From assembly GCF_900141845.1 (NCBI RefSeq), contig NZ_FQZB01000007.1, positions 255,202-319,201 on the forward strand: a stretch of 64,000 nucleotides of DNA, written 5' to 3'. The position numbers and the translations under genes were made by a program. Below, in pieces: positions 7,508 through 14,928 of this stretch. The DNA is from Clostridium cavendishii DSM 21758. Its GTDB lineage: Bacteria; Bacillota; Clostridia; Clostridiales; Clostridiaceae. The notes beneath the pieces were generated by a model. That model saw only the letters and a program-made list of their open reading frames with translations, did no database searches and was not told where the DNA came from. Position 1 is the stretch's first letter. Each line of letters begins with the position of its first letter.

Positions 7508-10198
7508 ATGAAGGGGTATATTGGATTAGCTAATAGGAATTTAATAAGAAATAAAAAAAATAGTCTAGTATGTATTATAGGTATAATGCTAGGTACAGTT
7601 ATTATGCTTACTACTAATATAATTTATAATAGTGAAATGATAATTGCATCTGAGAAATTAAAAAAAACTACAGGACTTTATGATGTAATATTTCAAAATA
7701 TTAATAAGGAACAATTAAATAAGTTAAAAGGTCATCAAATGGTAGATACAGCAGCAGTTTTTAAAGAAATAGGTGTTTCAGAGATTAAAACAAAAGGAAT
7801 TGATCAATATTATAATTTGTTAGGATTAGATGATAAATCCTATAATAAGATATTTGATTTTGACATTATAGCTGGAAGAAAACCAGAAAATATGAATGAA
7901 ATTATGATTGATAATTCTGCTGCTTGTAATATAGATGGAAGAGTACGGGTTGGAGATAATATTGAAATAAAGGTTTTTTTAGGTCAATCTTTAAATAATA
8001 AAAATATACGTGATCAACTTATAAAGGAAAATTCCACAATTGAGTTTATGAGAGAAAATTCTGTAGGGTTACCTGGTATTGAGAAAGAAGATACGAGAAC
8101 TTATAAGGTAGTAGGAATTTTTCAATCATCAGAAGAATATAAGGATATGGCGAATAATATATTTACTAAATTGACAGATGAAGATATTAATGAAATGATT
8201 AAGATGAATGTATTTGTTTTATTAGAATTTTCAGGTGTATATGAAGAAAACCTTAGGGTAAATGATTTTTATATTAATTATTTAGAGAATGATATTAAGA
8301 ATATATCTCAAGGTTATTCAAACAATAATTTTTTTTATTCTACAAAAAATTACAATAAGTCAATAAAAAATTTGGAACCAATAATCGTGATAGTTATTAT
8401 TGCAATATTTGAGTTTGGAGTAATTTATAATGCTTTTAATATTTCAATAGGTGAAAGATATAAACAATTTGGCATACTTAGGGCTATGGGAGCAACTAAG
8501 ATTCAATTAGGAAAATTGGTTTTTTATGAAGCATTTATCTTATATATACTAGGATTAATATTAGGTTTCATATTAGGTATAGTAAATACAAAAGTAGTTT
8601 TAGCTATTTTTGCTAAAATTTTTGGCTTGGATTTTTCATATATTAATGTTTCCTTATATGCTAGTAATTTTATAATTATTGCTATAATTATATTTTTTAT
8701 TGTAATGATAACAGTTTATAAAGCGTTATTTAAAGATATAAATTTATCGCCAATACAAAATATTAGTGGACTAAGTTTATTAAATAGTGTTAAAGTAAAT
8801 GAAATTAAAATTAGTAAAAAAATAAGTAAAATATTCAATGTAGAAGGAGAATTGTCTTATAAGAATCTCTCAAGAAATAAAAAAAGAAATAGGATATGTT
8901 TAAGAGCTATAGTTGTAAGTATGATTCTTGTAATGTTTTTCTTTTGTCAGTTATCTTTTTATAAAGTTGAGACAGCAAGTATAGTCCCATCAAGTAATTG
9001 GGATGTTAAATATTCAAGTGTTAATAGACAGTTTTTAGATGAGGACATTTCTTATTTAAAGAATATTAATGGTGTTGATGGATTATATATAGATAAGAAG
9101 TTTTCTTTAAATATTCCAATAGAAAAAAATAAGTTAGATAGTTATTTAATTAGTAGTTTTAAAAGTTATAGTGAAATGAGTAAATCAAATGAAAAATATT
9201 ATAATGGTTATTATGGAGTAAAAACTTTATTTAGAGCAGCAGATGAAAATACATTAGATTTATATAAAGATAATTTAATTGAGGGAGAGCTTAATTATAA
9301 TAAGCTTAAGGATGATGGAATAATAATTGTAAACTCAGGAACAACAGCATTCCCAAGAATTATTAATAAGCAAATTCAATTTGAAATTTATGACATAAAG
9401 AAAATATTGGACGTAAAAGTAGGAGATAAGATATTAATACCTTTGGAGAAAAAAGCAAATAAAGAGATAAATATTAAAAATTATTTTAAAAATGAGAAAC
9501 TTGATAAAACAAAATTCAAAGAATTCACTATAATTGGCATAGTGAATGAGGATGCTTTAAAGAATAAAGTAAATAATAGAATAATAGAGAATCTAACAGA
9601 AGATGTAACTTTTATAACATCAAAGGAATCTTTCAAAAAAATAAATAATGATAGTAATGATGAGCTTGTTATAAAAACTAATAAAGATAAAAATAGAAGT
9701 GAAACAATAAAAGCTATAAGGGATTATTCAACTATTAAGTATGATAATTACACAGATTTCTATTCTAAAATGATAGATTATAAAAATACTTCTAATAGAA
9801 CTTTATGCTTTGATATCAACTTTGAAATAAATATATTAATTATAGTTATACTTAATATAATTAATACTTTTAATGCAAATATTTTATTAAGAAAAAAGGA
9901 GTTAGGGGCTTTAAGAGCTATAGGTACAACTAAAAAGCAACTAAATAAGATGCTATTGTTAGAAAATGTATTTTTAGTAATATTATCAGTATGCTTTGGA
10001 CTAATATTTGGAGCATTCCCAGCATATCTTTCTCAATTAAGTATGAATAATAAGGATAAAAATATGTATATAATACTGATAACAATTACATTTTTAACTT
10101 CAATTTTTTTGATTATTATATGTATCTTAACTACTATTTACCAACTCAAAAAACTAAAAGATTTAAGTATAGTTGATAATATTAGAAATGAAGAATAA
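7508..10198 (+). CDS. ABC transporter permease with two FtsX domains, copy 1 (no ATPase of its own)
   Basis: An 896-residue permease built of two similar halves. One helix near 20-41, an extracellular domain to ~290, three helices between ~290 and 415 with the coupling motif ERYKQFGILRAMGAT (~315-330); then a helix near 470-486, a second extracellular domain to ~765, and three last helices (774-795, 816-838, 856-878) with KELGALRAIGTT. This MacB_PCD-FtsX duplication is typical of mechanotransmission-type ABC proteins that export peptides or resist antibiotics rather than channel-forming importers. The start at 7508 matches the N-termini of the two paralogues downstream (MxxYxxLANRNLI) and follows AAGGAAAAAGGG. 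Unlike those, no ATPase gene precedes it; it must share one of theirs. A 16-bp terminator follows. Confidence 0.88.
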   Translation: MKGYIGLANRNLIRNKKNSLVCIIGIMLGTVIMLTTNIIYNSEMIIASEKLKKTTGLYDVIFQNINKEQLNKLKGHQMVDTAAVFKEIGVSEIKTKGIDQYYNLLGLDDKSYNKIFDFDIIAGRKPENMNEIMIDNSAACNIDGRVRVGDNIEIKVFLGQSLNNKNIRDQLIKENSTIEFMRENSVGLPGIEKEDTRTYKVVGIFQSSEEYKDMANNIFTKLTDEDINEMIKMNVFVLLEFSGVYEENLRVNDFYINYLENDIKNISQGYSNNNFFYSTKNYNKSIKNLEPIIVIVIIAIFEFGVIYNAFNISIGERYKQFGILRAMGATKIQLGKLVFYEAFILYILGLILGFILGIVNTKVVLAIFAKIFGLDFSYINVSLYASNFIIIAIIIFFIVMITVYKALFKDINLSPIQNISGLSLLNSVKVNEIKISKKISKIFNVEGELSYKNLSRNKKRNRICLRAIVVSMILVMFFFCQLSFYKVETASIVPSSNWDVKYSSVNRQFLDEDISYLKNINGVDGLYIDKKFSLNIPIEKNKLDSYLISSFKSYSEMSKSNEKYYNGYYGVKTLFRAADENTLDLYKDNLIEGELNYNKLKDDGIIIVNSGTTAFPRIINKQIQFEIYDIKKILDVKVGDKILIPLEKKANKEINIKNYFKNEKLDKTKFKEFTIIGIVNEDALKNKVNNRIIENLTEDVTFITSKESFKKINNDSNDELVIKTNKDKNRSETIKAIRDYSTIKYDNYTDFYSKMIDYKNTSNRTLCFDINFEINILIIVILNIINTFNANILLRKKELGALRAIGTTKKQLNKMLLLENVFLVILSVCFGLIFGAFPAYLSQLSMNNKDKNMYIILITITFLTSIFLIIICILTTIYQLKKLKDLSIVDNIRNEE

Positions 10199-10212
10199 AA
10201 GCAGTAGATTTT

Positions 10213-10255
10213 AAACCCACTTAAGTTAAAAAATAATAACTTAAGTGGGTTTTTA
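10213..10255 (+). terminator. Strong terminator after permease 1
   Basis: A 16-bp perfect stem (10213-10228 with 10237-10252), 8-base loop, followed by Ts. Confidence 0.9.
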
Positions 10256-10275
10256 TAAATTATTCTAAAAGTGTA

Positions 10276-10304
10276 TTTACAAAATAGTAAAAATAAGGTA
10301 AGAT
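10276..10304 (+). promoter_or_regulatory. Probable promoter of ABC module 2
   Basis: TTTACA (10276-10281), 17-base spacer, TAAGAT (10299-10304). A start near 10311 would fall inside the palindrome that follows. Confidence 0.5.
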
Positions 10305-10309
10305 AAAAT

Positions 10310-10327
10310 TGTCACTAAATAGTGACA
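10310..10327 (+). promoter_or_regulatory. Palindrome TGTCACTA-AA-TAGTGACA next to the ribosome binding site
   Basis: Perfect 8-base arms around AA, lying at the expected transcription start and directly abutting AAGGAGGAG of the ATPase gene. It could be a repressor operator, a response-regulator site, or an mRNA hairpin that affects ribosome access. Confidence 0.6.
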
Positions 10328-10342
10328 AAGGAGGAGAGCAAA

Positions 10343-11017
10343 ATGGAAGTATTAAGAGCCGAAAATTTGATTAAAAGTTATGGAAAAGACGAATTTAAAG
10401 TTAATGCTGTAAATGGAATTGATTTAATTATAACTAAAGGAGAGTTTGTAGCTGTAGTAGGGCCTAGCGGTTCAGGCAAAAGTACTCTATTACATTTATT
10501 GGGAGGAGTTGATAATCCAACCGAAGGAAAAATTTATATTGATGGAATAGATATATATAGCTTAAAAGAGAGTGAACTTTCTATCCTTAGAAGAAGAAAG
10601 ATAGGCTTTATATTTCAACAGTATAATCTTATTCCTGTGTTGAGTGCTAAAGAAAATATATTACTTCCTGTTTTATTAGATCATAAAAAACACGATGAAA
10701 GTTATACTGAGGAACTTATAAATGTACTTGGATTACAAGACAGAAAAAATCATCTTCCTTCCCAGTTATCAGGAGGACAGCAACAGAGAGTAGCAATAGG
10801 TAGAGCACTAGCAAATAAGCCTTCGATAATACTAGCAGATGAACCTACGGGAAATTTAGATTCAAAAAATTCAAAAGAAATTTTAGAACTTCTAAAGCTA
10901 TCAGTGAAAAAATTTAATCAAACTTTAATAGTTATAACACATGATCCAAAGTTAGCTAAGGAGGCAGATAGAGTAATAAGAATAGAAGATGGTAAGATTG
11001 TAAATGACTACAATTAA
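10343..11017 (+). CDS. ABC transporter ATPase of the MacB/LolD type, copy 1
   Basis: A 224-residue ATPase. Walker A GPSGSGKST is at residues 40-48, the Q-loop at FIFQQYNL, the signature LSGGQQQR near 138, Walker B IILADEPTGNLDS near 160 and the switch histidine in VITHD. This is the family that pairs with FtsX permeases. Start at 10343 follows AAAGGAGGAG; a GTG upstream lies in the palindrome and was rejected. It precedes permease 2 by 80 bases and is nearly identical to the ATPase at 14138 over its whole length, so both may serve any of the three permeases. A motor-shared arrangement is inference. Confidence 0.92.
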   Translation: MEVLRAENLIKSYGKDEFKVNAVNGIDLIITKGEFVAVVGPSGSGKSTLLHLLGGVDNPTEGKIYIDGIDIYSLKESELSILRRRKIGFIFQQYNLIPVLSAKENILLPVLLDHKKHDESYTEELINVLGLQDRKNHLPSQLSGGQQQRVAIGRALANKPSIILADEPTGNLDSKNSKEILELLKLSVKKFNQTLIVITHDPKLAKEADRVIRIEDGKIVNDYN

Positions 11018-11097
11018 ATATCAGAAAATATAGTATATACAATAAGTTATATAAAGGATATTCACAAAAATTTTATGCAAAGGTGATGAAAATTATT

Positions 11098-13803
11098 ATG
11101 AGAGGATATCTAGAATTAGCAAATAGAAATCTAATAAGACATAAAAAGAATACTCTAGTATGTATTATAGGAATAATTATAGGTACTGTTATTATGACTA
11201 TTACTAGTATAATTTATGAAGCAGAAAATAATACATTACAAGATAGTTTAAAAAAAGCTATTGGGTTTTATGATGTTAGATTTGAAAATCTTAACAAGGA
11301 GCAGGTTGAGAAATTAAAAAAAGATAAAAGAGTTAGTAATACGGCTATATATAAAAAAGTAGGAGTTTCTGAAATAGAGGGACGAAATATTAAGCAATAT
11401 TGTGATGTTTTAGCATTAGGAGAGGATGCTTATAATAAGGTATTCAACCTTGATATTATAGCTGGAAGAAGGCCTGAAAATGGAAATGAAATTCTTATGG
11501 AGAATGCTGTTGCTTTAAACATGGAAAGTTCAGTAAAGATAGGAGACATAGTTGAACTTGATATTTTAACAGGTAAAGTTGAAGCTAATGATTTAAATAA
11601 TAATTATATATATAATGAAATGAAAAGGCAAATGTCTGCTGTTGAATCTTATAAGATACAATCAGTTATAGAAAAAAAAGAAAAGAAAAAGTATAAATTA
11701 GTTGGTATTTTTCAATCACCGGAGGAATACAGCAATCAAGCAATTAATATGTTTACTAAATTAAATGCTGAAGATATTAATTCTATGAATAGCTTAGATT
11801 TATTTGCATTAGTTAATTTACAGGTTTTGTTACCAGAACAACGTATAGCTGATGATTTAGGGATTAAGTATATACCTAAAACAAAATTTACACCTTTACC
11901 ACAAGGAAATATAGATTCTCAAATCAAATTCGTAGATTATACAAGTGTGAAAAAAACACATGGAGGATTAGGTTTTCTAGGTGCTGGAATTATAATGTTT
12001 GTTATTGGTATATTTATATTTGGAGTAACATACAATGTATTTAATATATCCATAGCTGAAAGGTTAAGACAATTTGGAATATTACGAGCTATAGGAGCAA
12101 CAAGAAGGCAATTGGGAATGTTAGTTTTTTATGAGGCATTTGTTGAATGTATAATAGGAATAACAATAGGAATAATGCTAGGAATAATAAATACAAAGGG
12201 ATTATTATTTGTTTTTAGTAAGGTCTTAAATTTAGATTTTTCTTATATAAATGTGTCATTAAGTTTATTTAAATTAATAATAATTATAGTTATAATGTTT
12301 TTTATTGTGATGTTAGCAGCATATATAGCTTTATTTAAAGATAGTATATTATCACCTATACAATCTATGAGCGAAGTTACATTATTAAATATTAAGAATT
12401 TGAATGAAACAAAAAATTATAAAAAGGTTAAAAAAATTAAAAAAATGTTTAATATAGAAGGAGAATTAGCATATAAGAATCTTTCAAGAAATGAAAAAAG
12501 AAATAAAAAGTGTTTAAAATCTATATCAGTAAGTATGGTAATTATATTATTCTTTTTTTGTCAAGTTTCATTTTATAAAGTTGAAAAGGTAAATGTAATG
12601 CCTTCAAGTAAATGGGATATTAACTATTTAAGGATAAATAGTCCAATTTTTAAAGAAGATATTTCTAATTTAAAAAGAATTCAAGGAGTAGAAGAAGTTT
12701 ATTCTAATAAAACAACTTCACTGGGAGTACCAATTGAAAAAAATAAAGTTAATAATAAGGTGATGATTAGCTTTGAAAGTTATATGAAAAATTTTAATGT
12801 ACCTGAAAGATGTTATAAAAATTATTATGCTTTGAATACTTTATTTAGAGGAGTTGATGAAAAATCGTTAGATTTATACAAATCTAATTTAAAAGAAGGA
12901 GAGCTTAATTATAATAAATTGAAAGATAATGGAATAATAATTGTGAACTCAGGTACAACTAATCAAGCAATTAATAGAGGATTTAATGTTGATTATGAGT
13001 TTTATGATATGGAAAATATTTTAAATGTAAAGGTAGGCGATAAGTTAAAAATACCTATAAGAGAAAAGCTTAATAATTATTCTGATATGGAAAAATATTT
13101 TAATAATGATACATCGGATTTTAAGGAATTTACAGTATTAGCTATAGTAGATAAAGATGTATTTTTAGATAATATGAGTAATAGAAATCCTAAAAACCTA
13201 ACTCATGATGTAACATTTATAACAGCAAATGAAGTTTTTGATAAAGAGAAAATTGATACAACAAGTAATTTATTTATTAAAACTAATAAAAGTTTAAATA
13301 GAGAAGATATTTTGAAGGGAATAGGACAAGTTGCATCAGTTCATTATGATAGTTATACAGATTTTTATTCTAGAATGGTAGATTACAATAATAGTGTTAC
13401 TAGAAGTTTATGTTGGGATATAAATTTTGCAATAAATATATTAATAATAGTTATTATTAATATAATGAACACTTTTAATGCTAATATTTTAATAAGAAAT
13501 AAGGAATTTGGAGCTTTAAGAGCTATAGGAACAACAAAAAAACAGTTAAATAATATGTTGTTATTAGAAGTTATATTTTTAGGAATAGTAGCTTCTGTAT
13601 TTGGTTTAATATTTGGTTCATTTCCAGCATGTTTATCACAAATGAGTATGAATAATTTTAATAAAAGCACTTTTAGCATGATAGTAATTATTACATGCTT
13701 AACTATAATAGCTTTAATTATTATATGTGTTTTGAGTACTTTAATTCCACTTAGAAAGCTTAAAAACCTAAGTATAGTTGATAATATTAGGAATGAGGAA
13801 TAA
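11098..13803 (+). CDS. ABC transporter permease with two FtsX domains, copy 2
   Basis: A 901-residue paralogue of the permease at 7508 with the same order: helix, extracellular domain, three helices, helix, extracellular domain, three helices. Coupling motifs are ERLRQFGILRAIGAT and KEFGALRAIGTT. A Lys/Glu-rich insertion (IEKKEKKKYKLVG) and a GGLGFLGAG-type glycine run before the second helix are shared with copy 3 but not copy 1, so copies 2 and 3 are closer relatives. Start at 11098 aligns with the paralogues and follows AAAGGTGA; ATG 11086 is too close to that site. It forms a module with the ATPase just upstream. Closed by a 17-bp hairpin. Confidence 0.88.
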   Translation: MRGYLELANRNLIRHKKNTLVCIIGIIIGTVIMTITSIIYEAENNTLQDSLKKAIGFYDVRFENLNKEQVEKLKKDKRVSNTAIYKKVGVSEIEGRNIKQYCDVLALGEDAYNKVFNLDIIAGRRPENGNEILMENAVALNMESSVKIGDIVELDILTGKVEANDLNNNYIYNEMKRQMSAVESYKIQSVIEKKEKKKYKLVGIFQSPEEYSNQAINMFTKLNAEDINSMNSLDLFALVNLQVLLPEQRIADDLGIKYIPKTKFTPLPQGNIDSQIKFVDYTSVKKTHGGLGFLGAGIIMFVIGIFIFGVTYNVFNISIAERLRQFGILRAIGATRRQLGMLVFYEAFVECIIGITIGIMLGIINTKGLLFVFSKVLNLDFSYINVSLSLFKLIIIIVIMFFIVMLAAYIALFKDSILSPIQSMSEVTLLNIKNLNETKNYKKVKKIKKMFNIEGELAYKNLSRNEKRNKKCLKSISVSMVIILFFFCQVSFYKVEKVNVMPSSKWDINYLRINSPIFKEDISNLKRIQGVEEVYSNKTTSLGVPIEKNKVNNKVMISFESYMKNFNVPERCYKNYYALNTLFRGVDEKSLDLYKSNLKEGELNYNKLKDNGIIIVNSGTTNQAINRGFNVDYEFYDMENILNVKVGDKLKIPIREKLNNYSDMEKYFNNDTSDFKEFTVLAIVDKDVFLDNMSNRNPKNLTHDVTFITANEVFDKEKIDTTSNLFIKTNKSLNREDILKGIGQVASVHYDSYTDFYSRMVDYNNSVTRSLCWDINFAINILIIVIINIMNTFNANILIRNKEFGALRAIGTTKKQLNNMLLLEVIFLGIVASVFGLIFGSFPACLSQMSMNNFNKSTFSMIVIITCLTIIALIIICVLSTLIPLRKLKNLSIVDNIRNEE

Positions 13804-13813
13804 ATTTTATTTT

Positions 13814-13860
13814 AACTCCATCAAAGTTAGAGCTTTTTCTAACTTTGATGGAGTTATTTG
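13814..13860 (+). terminator. 17-bp hairpin after permease 2 (terminator with weak T-tail)
   Basis: AACTCC... arms at 13814-13830 and 13839-13855 are perfectly complementary, but only ATTTG follows, so termination may be partial. Confidence 0.65.
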
Positions 13861-14137
13861 AATTGAATAATATAAAAAACTATATATTAACTAGTACGTT
13901 AGAATTATCTCTTGAAGAAGTTATTATTATGATGATGTTAAAGGAAATCAAGAGTAGATACTCTAATTAATAAACATAAAAAATAAATATAAGTAAAAGT
14001 ATAAAAGTTACGAAAAAATTACAATTGTTTTACAATAATGTAATGAATATCAACAAATACGTGATAAATGGTAAAATGTTTGTATAAGAATTAAAAATAA
14101 TTGAAATTTTTAATAAATATTATATTTGGAGGGTAAA
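13856..14137 (+). other. Intergenic region before ABC module 3, with a BlaI-like dyad
   Basis: No convincing gene here. The segment 14019-14042 holds TACAATTGTT (14020-14029) followed by TTTTACAATAATGTAA, an imperfect dyad that resembles the BlaI operators at 63307 and 63339. No clean promoter could be assigned; a TTG-initiated 35-codon frame at 13864 was judged unconvincing. Confidence 0.4.
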
Positions 14138-14833
14138 ATGGAGGTTCTAAGAGCTGAAAATTTAGTTAAAAGTTATGGAAAAGATGAAGCACAAGTTAAT
14201 GCTGTAACTGGAATTAACTTAAGTATAAATAAAGGAGAGTTTGTAGCTATAGTAGGCCCTAGTGGTTCTGGTAAAAGTACTCTTTTACATTTGCTAGGTG
14301 GGGTTGATAATCCAACTAGTGGGAAGGTATATATTGATGGTGTGGATATCTATAGTTTAAAAGAAAATGAACTTTCTATTCTTAGAAGAAGAAAGATTGG
14401 ATTTATTTTTCAATATTATAATCTTATACCAGTTTTAAATGCAAAAGAAAATATATTAATACCTGTTTTATTAGATCATAAGAAAGAAGATTATAATTAT
14501 ATTGAAGAGCTTATTAATGTACTTGGCTTAGAAAAAAGAAAAAGTCACTTACCATCTCAACTATCCGGGGGACAACAGCAAAGAGTTGCAATAGGTAGAG
14601 CATTAGCAAATAAACCTTCAATAATATTAGCAGATGAGCCTACAGGAAATTTAGATTCAAAGAATACAAAAGAAATATTAGAACTTCTAAAATTATCAGT
14701 AAAGAAGTTTAATCAAACGTTAGTAGTTATAACACATGATTTAAATTTAGCAAGACAAGCAGATAGAATAATAAGGATAGCAGATGGAGAAATTGTTGGT
14801 GATAAATATAACAATGTAGAGAGTGTTATATAA
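14138..14833 (+). CDS. ABC transporter ATPase of the MacB/LolD type, copy 2
   Basis: A 231-residue paralogue of the ATPase at 10343. It has Walker A GPSGSGKST, Q-loop FIFQYYNL (Tyr where copy 1 has Gln), signature LSGGQQQR, Walker B IILADEPTGNLDS and VITHD. The tail is a few residues longer (KYNNVESVI). Start at 14138 follows GGAGGG; the frame opens at a TTG 12 bases upstream that is part of this site. It precedes permease 3 by 95 bases. The very high similarity to copy 1 with a diverged last 15 residues suggests recent tandem duplication of an ATPase-permease module. Confidence 0.92.
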   Translation: MEVLRAENLVKSYGKDEAQVNAVTGINLSINKGEFVAIVGPSGSGKSTLLHLLGGVDNPTSGKVYIDGVDIYSLKENELSILRRRKIGFIFQYYNLIPVLNAKENILIPVLLDHKKEDYNYIEELINVLGLEKRKSHLPSQLSGGQQQRVAIGRALANKPSIILADEPTGNLDSKNTKEILELLKLSVKKFNQTLVVITHDLNLARQADRIIRIADGEIVGDKYNNVESVI

Positions 14834-14928
14834 AATGGGTAAATTATGGACAATTTAATCTAATTGTTTAAATTAATATAATAAAAAAATTAAAGAGTAT
14901 TTTAGGAAAGGATCAAATAGTAATAATT

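Noticed and set aside
13864..13971. 35-codon frame starting TTG between permease 2 and ATPase 2
   Set aside because: The only upstream GGAG lies inside the 17-bp hairpin, the peptide resembles nothing I know, and composition is plain intergenic.
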